Assembly: GCA_016180645.1 (NCBI GenBank)
Contig: JACPAV010000004.1
Location: 95,544 to 159,543 of the forward strand
Direction: 5' to 3'
DNA: 64,000 bases
Source: Nitrospirota bacterium
GTDB taxonomy: Bacteria; JACPQY01
Program-made: the position numbers and the translations under genes
The notes under the pieces: model-generated
What the model was told of the DNA's origin: nothing
Database searches by the model: none
What the model saw: the letters and a program-made list of their open reading frames with translations, nothing else
In this document: positions 45,293-54,500 of the stretch, piece after piece
How the letters are laid out: every line of letters starts with the position of its first letter
How positions within the stretch are numbered: position 1 is the first letter of the stretch

Positions 45293-45705
45293 TCTTCGTG
45301 GACGCCGGCGCCTTGTACGCATTGGCGGACGACGGCGACATCCACCACACCGCTGCGAAGGCGCTCCACGAATCAGAAATCGAAAAGGCTTCCTTGGCCA
45401 CGTCAGCGCTCATCCTCACAGAGGTTTGGTCTCTGATCGAACACCGAGCAGGCATCAAACCAGCCTTCCTCTGGTGGGAAGCCATCATGGCCTCCTCCTA
45501 TGAACTTCTGCCCGTCGAGCCGTTCGATCTCACGGAAGCGCTGAAGATTCGGAAGAGGTACCGGGACCAGAACTTTGGCTTGGTCGATTGCTCCACGTTC
45601 GCACTTTGCGAGAAGCACCGCATCAGCAGCGTCTTCACCTTCGACCGAAAGCACTTCTCCGTCTACCGACCCTCCTTTACGCCGCGCCTCGATCTCTTGC
45701 CCTGA
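45289..45705 (+). CDS. PIN-domain VapC-type toxin
   Basis: The protein has 138 residues. MIFVDAGALYALADDGDIHH holds the first PIN Asp, SALILTEVWSLIE the conserved Glu, and FGLVDCSTFALCEKHRISSVFTFDRKHF the remaining acidic residues in D-C-x-x-F and F-D. This is the PIN subgroup with 'TFDRHF' ends. It is coupled to the antitoxin gene. Expected to be an RNase. Confidence 0.87.
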   Translation: MIFVDAGALYALADDGDIHHTAAKALHESEIEKASLATSALILTEVWSLIEHRAGIKPAFLWWEAIMASSYELLPVEPFDLTEALKIRKRYRDQNFGLVDCSTFALCEKHRISSVFTFDRKHFSVYRPSFTPRLDLLP

Positions 45706-45721
45706 TTCGCCGGAACCGGCC

Positions 45722-48700
45722 TCACGACAGCAGGATTTCGAGGTCCGCCCGGGTGAGGCGGTGCAGGGAGGCGTTGTCCTCGGTGAGGATGGCGTCGGCG
45801 ATCTCCTTCTTCCGGCCCTGAAGCTCGATGACCTTCTCCTCCACGGTGCCGCGAGCGACGAGCCGGAAAGCAAAAACGTTCTGCGTCTGGCCGATCCGGT
45901 GCGTCCGGTCGATGGCCTGCGCCTCCACGGCCGGGTTCCACCACGGATCGAGCAGGAACACGTGGCCCGCCGCCGTCAAGTTGAGTCCCTGACCCCCGGC
46001 CTTCAAGCTGATGAGAAAAAGCGGACACTCCGGATCCGATTGAAACCGTTTGACGCGTTCCTCCCGGTCTCTCGTCTGGCCGTCGAGGTATTCATACCGG
46101 AGGCTCTTGCGCTCCAGCCACGGCCGCAGGAGGGCGAGAAAGCTGGTGAACTGCGAGAAGATGAGCGCCTTGTGGCCTTCCTCGACGATTTCAGTCAGCC
46201 GCTCAAGCAGCACGTTCAGTTTCGTGCTCAAATCCTCCTTGTACTTTGGATTCAGGAGTCCCGGATGGCACGCCGCCTGGCGGAGCCGAAGCAATCCTTC
46301 CAGAACGTGAATTTTCTCCCGACCCGACAGCTCCCGGCCCTTCCCCAGAAATTCCCTGCGGTAGTGCTTCTTCAATTCCTCGTACAGCGACCGTTCATGG
46401 CCTTCCAAATCGAAAAGGATCGTTTGCTCCACTTTTTCCGGCAGATCCTTCGCCACCTGACTTTTCGTTCGCCGCAGGATGAAAGGCCGCAGGATCCGTC
46501 CGAGCATCCGCGCGTTTTCGGTGTCGGCCCGTTCCGCGGACCCGAACTCCCTCTTGAAGTGCGTCACCCGCCCCAGCATCCCGGGATTTAGGAATTCGAA
46601 GAGGCTCCAGAGTTCGCCCAGGTGGTTCTCGACCGGTGTGCCGCTCAGCGCGAGCCGGTGCCGGCTTTTCAAGAGACGCGCCGCCTTCGACGAGGCCGTG
46701 CTCGCATTCTTGATGGCCTGGGATTCGTCCAAGATGACGTAATCGAATTCGAAATCCTTGATCCCGGTGATATCGCGCCGCAACGTGCCATAGGTCGTGA
46801 GCACCACGTCAAATTTCCTCGGATGGTTCAGCCCCCGCTCCCTCGATGGCACGCTGTGGTCCAGCAGTCGCAGCTTCGGCGAGAACCGCTCCGCCTCGGC
46901 CTTCCAGTTGAAGATCAGCGAGCGCGGGACGACCACCAGCGACGGCCGCGCGGCGTCCTTCTTCCTCGCCGCGAGCAGGGCCAAAACTTCGACGGTCTTC
47001 CCGAGGCCCATGTCATCCGCCAGGCAACCGCCGAAGCGGAAATCGCGGAGGAAAGTCATCCATCCCAAGCCCTGCTTCTGGTACGGGCGAAGATTCCCAT
47101 GAAAATCCGCGGGTGGTTCCACCGGCGCGATCCCATCGAACGCGGCGAGGCGCGAGCGGAGCTGTGAGAAGGCTTCATCGCACGTCGCCTGCTCGCCCGA
47201 CGCAAGCAGCGCGTCGAGCAGAAGCGCCTGGCTGGGCTTGAACCGGATCGCTTCGCCGTGGATCTCCCCCGAATCCAAAGCGAATCCCATCCGCGTCATC
47301 CACTCCTCCGGCAGAAGACCGACGCTCCCGTCTCCCAGCCGAACAAAGTGCTGCCCGTGGCGGACGGCTTCCAGCAGCCTCGGCAGCGGCACTTTCTCAT
47401 CGCCGAAATCCACCGCGCCGTTCAACTCAAACCAGTCCACGCCCGAACTGACGTCCATCCGAAATGTTCCCGCGCGGCGGAGGAGTCCGCCCTCGGCTTC
47501 CACTTTCCAGCCCGCCTCCATCGTTGCGCGCACGAGGGGAAGGAATCGGCCCGAGGAGACGGTTAAGCCCTCGTATGCTTGCTTCGCCCCCGCGTCCAGG
47601 AGCTTCTGCCGGGCGGCCTGTTCGAATTCCATGTCGCGCACCAGCACGCGGCCCGACTCGACCATTCGCGGGCGGGGCTCGTTCGCCAGGACCTTGACGC
47701 CCAAATAGTCGAAGGAGACTTCAAGCAACAAGTAGTTCTCCCGATCAGTCGCCTTCGCGGCGCGCAACAGAGGAACGGGCCGTGGTCGTTCTTCGGAAAG
47801 CCTCAGGGTCTCCGGCCACTCGATCCGCGGAGGATCGGACATCTCGATCGCCTGCTTCCGGAACACCTCGACTTCGCGTCCCGGCACCCGGATTTCCCTC
47901 CCTTGGCGAAGGGCCAGGACCCACGACCACGGACCTTCCAGGCGGAGGCGCGAGACGATCCCCGGCCTGAAGAGGAAGCCTGATGCCAGGATGAGGGGCG
48001 GATCGGACAGGATCATCCGTTCAGAATCCCTGACGATTTCCCCGCGGACCAACCAGGCTCCTTCCGGCGTCGGCGACAACTCGTAAACGACGCGCCACGG
48101 CGCACCCTCATCCCAGGTCAGAGGCTCGGACAACTCGCTCAGCTCCATCCCGGTGTCCCAGGCAAAGAATCGCTTCGTCCCACAGAGAAGCGGGAGGAGG
48201 GCGTTGAGTTGGGCCTCGTTCAGCGGGAAGGTCCCTTCATCGTACTCCCAGTATCGGGCTCCGTACGAGCGAGACGGCAGGAGAAGGCCAAGGACAGAGT
48301 GGTCCTCCTGGGTCATGGGAGCCGCCCCATACGGGTAGTCACGCAGCTTCAACGACCCCAGGCTCCAGCCTCCGTTCTTGAGGCGTTTGCGCAGGCCGGC
48401 GTGAAGGCGAAACTGGCCGCTATTCCTAACGTCGTCCGCGTTCATCCAATAGAAGACTTGGCGTTCGCCGCGCTGACTTTGTGCCTCGCGCGCCGCCTGT
48501 TGCGAGGGATACGTCTCGTGAAAAAGCGATCTCCAGGAGGCACTCTGGGGATTGCGGGGCTGCTGTGAGGGCGAACGAGATTCCGGCGGCATCCGGCTTC
48601 CCGGACGCATCTGTTCCACCAAGTCCGACTCATCGTCCCCCCAATCGCCCTCGTCGCCCGGGCCCTCGAAAACAGGACGATACCCGGGCCGAAGCAGCTC

Positions 48701-48976
48701 TGAAAGGTGACCGTTCTGTGCGGCCACCACCATGGCGGCCCAGAGGTGCTTGCAGAATTCACCGCCGGCGTAGAACTCGCAATCGCAGGAGAGGAGCGCT
48801 TTGCGTTGCGTGGCCTGAATGGAGACCACGTACGGATGGGTGCCTCTGACATAGGCAACAAGAGCGTTCGCGGAGGCCTTGGCGATCCTGACTCGCCCGG
48901 AGAGGGCGTAGTCCCATCCGCGTTGCTTGACCCCCGGCGAAAACCAATCGCGACAGAACGGAAACGGTTCCATCAT
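45722..48976 (-). CDS. SNF2-family helicase with N-terminal SWIM zinc finger
   Basis: The protein has 1084 residues. The SWIM motif CxC-x(n)-CxH is present as SCDCEFYAGGEFCKHLWA (about residues 63-80). The SNF2 core begins near residue 630: DDMGLGKTVEVLALLAA (Walker A), YVILDESQAIKN (Walker B) and LALSGTPVENHLGELWSLFEFL. The second RecA lobe has ALIFSQFTSFLALL, SLKAGGQGLNLTAAGHVFLLDPWWNP and the arginine-finger region DRTHRIGQ. These bacterial HepA-like proteins are thought to remodel nucleic-acid complexes, and some sit in defence or repair neighbourhoods. GGGAAG precedes the ATG. No methylase or nuclease partner is adjacent. Confidence 0.93.
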   Translation of the reverse strand: MMEPFPFCRDWFSPGVKQRGWDYALSGRVRIAKASANALVAYVRGTHPYVVSIQATQRKALLSCDCEFYAGGEFCKHLWAAMVVAAQNGHLSELLRPGYRPVFEGPGDEGDWGDDESDLVEQMRPGSRMPPESRSPSQQPRNPQSASWRSLFHETYPSQQAAREAQSQRGERQVFYWMNADDVRNSGQFRLHAGLRKRLKNGGWSLGSLKLRDYPYGAAPMTQEDHSVLGLLLPSRSYGARYWEYDEGTFPLNEAQLNALLPLLCGTKRFFAWDTGMELSELSEPLTWDEGAPWRVVYELSPTPEGAWLVRGEIVRDSERMILSDPPLILASGFLFRPGIVSRLRLEGPWSWVLALRQGREIRVPGREVEVFRKQAIEMSDPPRIEWPETLRLSEERPRPVPLLRAAKATDRENYLLLEVSFDYLGVKVLANEPRPRMVESGRVLVRDMEFEQAARQKLLDAGAKQAYEGLTVSSGRFLPLVRATMEAGWKVEAEGGLLRRAGTFRMDVSSGVDWFELNGAVDFGDEKVPLPRLLEAVRHGQHFVRLGDGSVGLLPEEWMTRMGFALDSGEIHGEAIRFKPSQALLLDALLASGEQATCDEAFSQLRSRLAAFDGIAPVEPPADFHGNLRPYQKQGLGWMTFLRDFRFGGCLADDMGLGKTVEVLALLAARKKDAARPSLVVVPRSLIFNWKAEAERFSPKLRLLDHSVPSRERGLNHPRKFDVVLTTYGTLRRDITGIKDFEFDYVILDESQAIKNASTASSKAARLLKSRHRLALSGTPVENHLGELWSLFEFLNPGMLGRVTHFKREFGSAERADTENARMLGRILRPFILRRTKSQVAKDLPEKVEQTILFDLEGHERSLYEELKKHYRREFLGKGRELSGREKIHVLEGLLRLRQAACHPGLLNPKYKEDLSTKLNVLLERLTEIVEEGHKALIFSQFTSFLALLRPWLERKSLRYEYLDGQTRDREERVKRFQSDPECPLFLISLKAGGQGLNLTAAGHVFLLDPWWNPAVEAQAIDRTHRIGQTQNVFAFRLVARGTVEEKVIELQGRKKEIADAILTEDNASLHRLTRADLEILLS

Positions 48977-49066
48977 TTCTGCTTCCCTGCGTCCTTGGCG
49001 GGAGCCTAGTGCGAATCGCGCATCGTTACAAGATCAGTTGAGGGGGACCGCCAACCTGCCCACGGT

Positions 49067-50119
49067 CTACCCGTTCGTTTCCGCTTTCGTGATTCGAAGA
49101 TAGAGATCGCCGAGTTCAGCACTGGGTTCAATTTCCGTGCCCTCGTGCCATTCGTTGAAGCTCGTGATGAGGATCCACGGCGCGCCGGAGGCTTTGGCCG
49201 CTTTCCACATTTCGCGGTAAAGTTCGCCGCCGCGCCGGTCCAAATCGAATGCGTAGGGCCGGCCGATCTGTGTGTCGTTGTATCCCGGCACAATGGTGAC
49301 GGCCGGAAGGCGACCCGATGCTTTCACCTCCTGCACATACCCCGAGAGATGTTTATCCAGATTCGATTGCAGGTAGCTCATTTCCGCAGACGGGTTGTAG
49401 ATGTGGACGCCGGCGAAACCGTTTGCGATCACGCGGTGCACTCGCTTCGTCACCGGGCTGAGGCCGAGAGCGTCGCCGGTCAAGAATGCTGAGTCCCTGA
49501 GCCGTTCCATGTAAGGCGCCCAGTCTACCTCCACAGGCTGATCCGCCGGGCAGTTTTCCGCGAAACAGAAGAACGGCGGGAAGATTACGCGGCCGTAGAA
49601 GAAAATCACGGGCTTGCCGTCCTGTTTGTAATACGAGGGTCGCGCGCCGTATTCGCTCACGATGCGCTCGATCTCCGCCACGCCGTTTTCGATCCGGTCC
49701 TCGGGGAAACGTTCGTAGTAGATCACCACCCGGATTCGCCGTTGGTCCCTCTCGATCACATCGGTCAACTTCTTGAACGACTGGTCTTCGAACGATCCGA
49801 AGCCCCACCACGTGGCGATGAGAACGTCGATTCCGGCGGCCTCTGCGAGATCCAGGTGTCGGCGGATAACGGCATCGTCGTTCGAGTCGTACAGGCCTTC
49901 GGCGGGATGCCGGAGTGCGGCGATGTCGGGCAGACCTTGCACATCGAGTTTCGTCGGATCGTGCCCGGCGTCGGCCCAGTGCACCCATCGTCCTGAAACC
50001 TCCGGCGTTCCGTACCAGCCATAATAGAAGGCAAACGTGGTGAACGGCCTGGGTGCGGGTGAATCTGCGGACGCGCATGACGCCATGGCCAGCGCGATCA
50101 GCCGGGTGACACACCTCAT
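49067..50119 (-). CDS. GH99/WbsX-like glycoside hydrolase lipoprotein
   Basis: The protein is 350 residues from the ATG at 50119, which gives the lipoprotein signal MRCVTRLIALAMASC; the frame is open further upstream but runs antisense to imuB. FAFYYGWYGTPEVSGRWVHW, IDVLIATWWGFGSFEDQ and ILITSFNEWHEGTEIEPS (paired acidic residues) match the endo-alpha-mannosidase-like (GH99 and WbsX) barrel. It probably cleaves or binds a polysaccharide outside the inner membrane. The SNF2 gene follows 90 bases downstream. Confidence 0.85.
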   Translation of the reverse strand: MRCVTRLIALAMASCASADSPAPRPFTTFAFYYGWYGTPEVSGRWVHWADAGHDPTKLDVQGLPDIAALRHPAEGLYDSNDDAVIRRHLDLAEAAGIDVLIATWWGFGSFEDQSFKKLTDVIERDQRRIRVVIYYERFPEDRIENGVAEIERIVSEYGARPSYYKQDGKPVIFFYGRVIFPPFFCFAENCPADQPVEVDWAPYMERLRDSAFLTGDALGLSPVTKRVHRVIANGFAGVHIYNPSAEMSYLQSNLDKHLSGYVQEVKASGRLPAVTIVPGYNDTQIGRPYAFDLDRRGGELYREMWKAAKASGAPWILITSFNEWHEGTEIEPSAELGDLYLRITKAETNG

Positions 50120-50204
50120 TCTCACAGCGCGGGATTTTGACAGAACTGCACGGATTCCCCAATCGAGATCGCTGCGCCCGGGGGTCCTTCCCCACCACGC
50201 CGGC

Positions 50205-50239
50205 TGGTCATGGATACCATACTGGTGTATGCTATCGGT
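50205..50239 (+). promoter_or_regulatory. imuB-dnaE2 promoter with putative SOS (LexA) box
   Basis: CATAC-TGGT-GTATG (50218-50231) is a 5-4-5 palindrome also found upstream of lexA. TGGTCA (50205-50210), 17 bases and TATGCT (50228-50233) form a possible promoter whose -10 lies in the right half of the palindrome, with the ATG at 50240 following after 6 bases. LexA bound here would cover the -10. Confidence 0.6.
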
Positions 50240-51553
50240 ATGTTTCGGCAGATCGTTCACCTTGATCTTCCCCGCTTTATCGCCTCCATCGAGGCGGCGA
50301 TCGAGCCGATGCTGAAGACCAAGGCCTTTGCCGTTGTCCCCACCGTTTCGCCCCGGGCGCCCGTGGTGGACGTCTCCCTTGAGGCGTGGCGGGACGGCGC
50401 GCGCAAGGGCATGAGGTTTCACGAGGCAAAAAAACTCATTCCGCAGCTGCGGGCCGTGCGGCCGCATTGGGGGGCGGCCCGGTCGGCCGGCGAGCGGCTC
50501 TTCGAGATCGCGCACGGCCTGTCGCCTTTCGTCGAGCCTGCCGGCCATGGCCATCTCTTTGCCGACGTGACGGGCGGCGAAGTTCCCCATGCCGATTCTG
50601 CTCGCCGTCCCCGTAGCGAAGCGGAGTGGGGGGGCGATGCGATGGCGAATCGGCTGCTGTCCGAAGTTCGGAGTCTGCGTATGTTCAACTGCGTACTGGG
50701 GGTGGCGACAAATAAACTGGTGTCAAAGGTGGCCGATCGGGCCTTCAAGCTTTGGCAGCCCTGTGGAGACGGGATCCTTCGCGTCGAACCGGAAAGAGAA
50801 GAAGAGTTCCTGGCGCCGTTACCCGTGACGTTGCTCCCTGAGATGCATTCCAAAACGGCCGGCCTCTTTGATCTGTTGAACATCCGGTTCATGCGCGATC
50901 TCGCCGGCCTCGATCCGGTGCAGGCCCACTCCGTCCTCGGAAAGAAGGGGCCCGTTCTCGTGCGGGGGGCGCGGGGGATCGATGATTCCCCGGTACGTCC
51001 TTATACGGAGGGAGCGGATGCGATCGACGAGCGGGTGATCTTTTCACCGGACACGAATGACTGGAGCCTCATCCGCGCGAAGCTGTTCGTGGCCGTGGAG
51101 AAACTGTCCGTCCTCTTGTACGAGCGGGGACTTGCGGCCCGCTCTTTGAGTGTGGAGGTGACCTACACGGATCTCGATACGGCGCGAAGGCACCGGGCCA
51201 TCAAGCTGGAGAATGAGAGCCTATCCCAAAACCCGTGTAGGGGCGGACCTTTGGGTCCGCCCATGAAGAGGGAGCATCTGAAGATGCTCCCCTACATGCC
51301 TGGGAGTCTTGGTATAGGCTCCAAGCACTCTTTATTCACGGAGGCGGATGCGGCCCTGGAAGCGGCCTGTACACGAAGAGTGCGCGTCAAATGTCTTGTC
51401 GTCGAGGTTTCAGACCTCAAGCCCGCGAGCCGGCAGATCGGTTTGTTTCGAGACCCGCAGGAGGAGAGAAGACAACGGCTGGCCGGCGCCGTTCACGCCG
51501 TGCGATCCCGGTTCGGGTTCGACGCCATCCGGTTCGGCGCTTCGATCGTATGA
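50240..51553 (+). CDS. imuB: ImuB-like inactive Y-family polymerase, with an in-frame palindromic insert
   Basis: The protein is 437 residues from the ATG at 50240. The Y-family fold starts MFRQIVHLDLPRFIASIEAA and continues with the helix-hairpin region FMRDLAGLDPVQAHSVLGKKGP. The position of the catalytic S-x-D-E-x-F-x-D motif reads GHGHLFADVTG, without the Asp-Glu pair, as expected for ImuB, which bridges the mutasome rather than polymerises. It is coupled by ATGA to dnaE2. A 105-bp inverted-repeat element (51217-51321) adds 35 codons in frame in the little-finger region. No imuA/sulA-like gene precedes it. The SOS-like palindrome upstream suggests LexA control. Confidence 0.85.
   Translation: MFRQIVHLDLPRFIASIEAAIEPMLKTKAFAVVPTVSPRAPVVDVSLEAWRDGARKGMRFHEAKKLIPQLRAVRPHWGAARSAGERLFEIAHGLSPFVEPAGHGHLFADVTGGEVPHADSARRPRSEAEWGGDAMANRLLSEVRSLRMFNCVLGVATNKLVSKVADRAFKLWQPCGDGILRVEPEREEEFLAPLPVTLLPEMHSKTAGLFDLLNIRFMRDLAGLDPVQAHSVLGKKGPVLVRGARGIDDSPVRPYTEGADAIDERVIFSPDTNDWSLIRAKLFVAVEKLSVLLYERGLAARSLSVEVTYTDLDTARRHRAIKLENESLSQNPCRGGPLGPPMKREHLKMLPYMPGSLGIGSKHSLFTEADAALEAACTRRVRVKCLVVEVSDLKPASRQIGLFRDPQEERRQRLAGAVHAVRSRFGFDAIRFGASIV
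51217..51321. repeat. Palindromic element inserted in frame inside imuB
   Basis: The arms GAGCCTATCCCAAAACCC (from 51217) and its imperfect complement ending GGTATAGGCTC (to 51321) enclose the 59-bp core 51237-51295. The core has GTAGGGG/CCCCTAC ends and hairpins GGCGGACC-TTT-GGGTCCGCC and GGGAGCATCT-GA-AGATGCTCCC. The core matches 31027-31085 in length and structure. Total length is 105 bp (35 codons) and the reading frame stays open. The flanks KLENE and SKHSLFTEAD would join well without it. Confidence 0.75.
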
Positions 51554-54500
51554 CCGGCCTCGGCTCGTTCGTTCATCTTCAAGTCCACAGCGGCTACAGC
51601 CTTCTGCGCGGGGTGAACCTCGTCGAGGAGATCGTGTTCTCGGCCCGGGAGCGTGGGTACAAGGCCCTCGCCCTTACGGATGTCAACAACCTGTACGCGT
51701 GCGTCCGGTTCTGGGATCTCGCGAAACAGGCCGGCCTGCATCCGATCTTGGGAGCCAAGGTCTGCCATGCGTCGGGAAACGCGGTCCTCCTGGTGGAGTC
51801 GAAAGCCGGATACGCCCGCCTGTGCGAAATCCTTTCGGCCGTCCATCAAATCCCGGGTTTCGACTTGGTCGAAGCCCTGCGAGAGGACGCCGGCGGCTTG
51901 GTGATCTTGTCGAAAAATCCACGGCTCTTGGAGGCGCTTCGCGTCGTCGTTCCTCCCTCCCACCTGTTCGGCCTCGTTACGCCTGGATGCGGACCGACGC
52001 CATATCCCGATCACTCTTCCACTCGTCGTCCCGGTGCCGGCCCCCACAAAGTTCCTATCACCGTCCCCGAAGGGGGTTGCAGCGAGGCGGAAAGGGCGAC
52101 GTGGATCCGCCGTCTTGAAGCGATGAGGCTCCGGCCGGTGGCGACGACCGAAACCACGTTTCTTGATCCTGGAGAGCATTGGATCCACAAGATCCTCCGG
52201 GCCATTGATCTGAATACTTCACTGTCGCGCATGGCGGGAGCCGATATCGCACCGGAAACCGCCTGGCTGACGCCACCCGACGAGATCGGCAAGGTTTTCA
52301 GGGCCGTTCCCGCTGCGATCGAGAACTCCTTGGAGATCGCCGAGCGCTGTGTTCTCGATTCCCCACCGTGGGGCGAGACGATCTTCCCCTCGTTCGACGG
52401 TCTATCCGGAACGGATACTTTTGCCCTGCTCGAACGGTCTTGTCTCGAAGTGGTCGATTCGAGGTATCCGGGGCGCCCTCCGGAGGTTCTGGCGAGGCTG
52501 AGGCGCGAGTTGGAGATCATTCGGGACAAGGGATTCGCGGGCTATTTCCTGATCGTCCGGGACATCGTGCGAAGAGCAACAAGGAGCTGTGGGCGCGGCT
52601 CCGGAGCGGCGAGCCTCGTGTCCTACCTGCTGGGCATCACGGCGGTGGACCCGATCCGGCACAACCTTTTCTTTGAACGGTTCCTGAATCCTTCGCGAAA
52701 AGATCCTCCCGACATCGATGTCGATTTTGCATGGGACGAGCGGGACAACATTCTAAGCTACGTTTTCGAAAAATACGGAGCCGCACACAGTGCGATGGTC
52801 GCCAACCACGTCACGTTCCAACCGCGCATGGCCGTGCGCGAGGTGGCGAAGGTGTACGGGTTGGCGGATGACGAAATCGGCGCGGTGACGGAGCGGATCG
52901 GAGGTGTTTTTGAATCCACGGGGATGCCGACGGAGGCGGTTCGAGGAGCGAGAGATCTCGGCCTCAAGGAGCCCTGGCCCGAGATTTTGAAGATCGCCGA
53001 CCGCCTTGTGGGTTTGCCGCGCCACCTGTCGGTCCATCCCGGCGGCGTGATCCTCACGCCCGGTCCCATCACCCGGCACGTGCCCATTCAAACGGCCCGA
53101 AAAGAAGTGCCGTGCCGTGAAGGGTTTCATAGGACTTCCGTCCTCCACCCTCCGGGTAGCCGCAAGCCATGGTCCATGCCGCGCCCTCCTGGGCGCGGCG
53201 ACATATCATGGCCCCATTCCCTCCGCGGAATGGGGCTTCAGCTTGCGTCCCAGTGCCAAGCAGAGTCGCAGAAGGTGGCCATCATCCACTGGGAAAAGGA
53301 CCAGGCGGAGGACGCCGGCCTCGTGAAAATCGATCTGCTGGGGAACCGAAGCCTGGCTGTCATCCGAGACGCCACCCAAATGGTGCGGGAGAAGGATGGC
53401 GTGCCGACCGAATTCCTCCGAACGAACCCTATCGATGATCCCGGCGCGCAGGAACTCATGCGCACGGGCCGCACGATGGGATGCTTCTACGTGGAATCCC
53501 CGGCGATGCGGCTTCTACTCAAGCGTTGCCGCAAACCGGATTACGACCATCTTGTGATCGCCTCGTCCATCATCCGCCCGGCGGCGAACGACTACATCAT
53601 GGAATACATCGCCCGCGTGCGCGGCGAAAAGCCGGCCACGCCGATCCATCCGCTCCTGGAGCCGGTGCTGTCGGACAGTTACCAGATCGCCGTCTATCAG
53701 GAGCACGTCATGTTGATCTCCATGGCGTTCGCGGGATTTTCCATTGTCGAAGCGGACGGCCTCCGCAAGGCGCTCGGCAAGAAGGATTACTTCGTTCGGC
53801 TCGGGCAGTTCCGGGACAAATTCTTCGCCGGCGCCAGGGCAAAGGGCATCGCGGAGCAACAAATCCTCGAAGTCTGGAAGATGATCGAATCCTTTTCCGG
53901 CTACAGCTTCTGCAAGCCTCACAGCGCCAGTTACGCCATGGTGTCGTACCAGTCGGCGTTCATCAAAGCGCACCATCCGGCGGAGTTTTACGCGGCCGTC
54001 ATCTCGAACCAGGGCGGCTACTACCACTGGTGGGCCTATCACAACGACGCCATCCGCGAGGGGCTGCGCGTTCTCCCACCGAGCATCAACCTGAGCGAGT
54101 GGAAGTGGCGGGGATGGGAACGGACGCTCCGCATGGGTTTCATGCAGATCAAGGGTCTGAAAAAGGAATCGGTGGACGTGCTTGTGGAAGACCGCCGGCG
54201 AGGTGGGCCTTACGGATCGCTACGGGAGTTCCTAGACCGCGTTCGCATCGACCCGTCCGACACGATTCTCCTCATCAAGGCCGGAGCCTTTGACAGAGTA
54301 AGCGTCAGCGTAACGCGAGCGCAGATGATCTGGTCCGTGCTAAGCGACGGGAATCGTGACGCGAGAACGAACGGGAACCTGTTTCCGTCCGCCGAACGAC
54401 TGCCTGCGCTCAGCGCCTATGACGAACAGACGATGCTCCGGCACGAGGCGGACGTGCTCGGCTTTCTGGTGAGCCGCCATCCGCTCACGCTGTATCAGGA

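Noticed and set aside
49067-50590. Longer version of the GH99-like protein starting at 50590
   Set aside because: The extra 157 residues are antisense to imuB and would bury the lipoprotein signal that begins at 50119.
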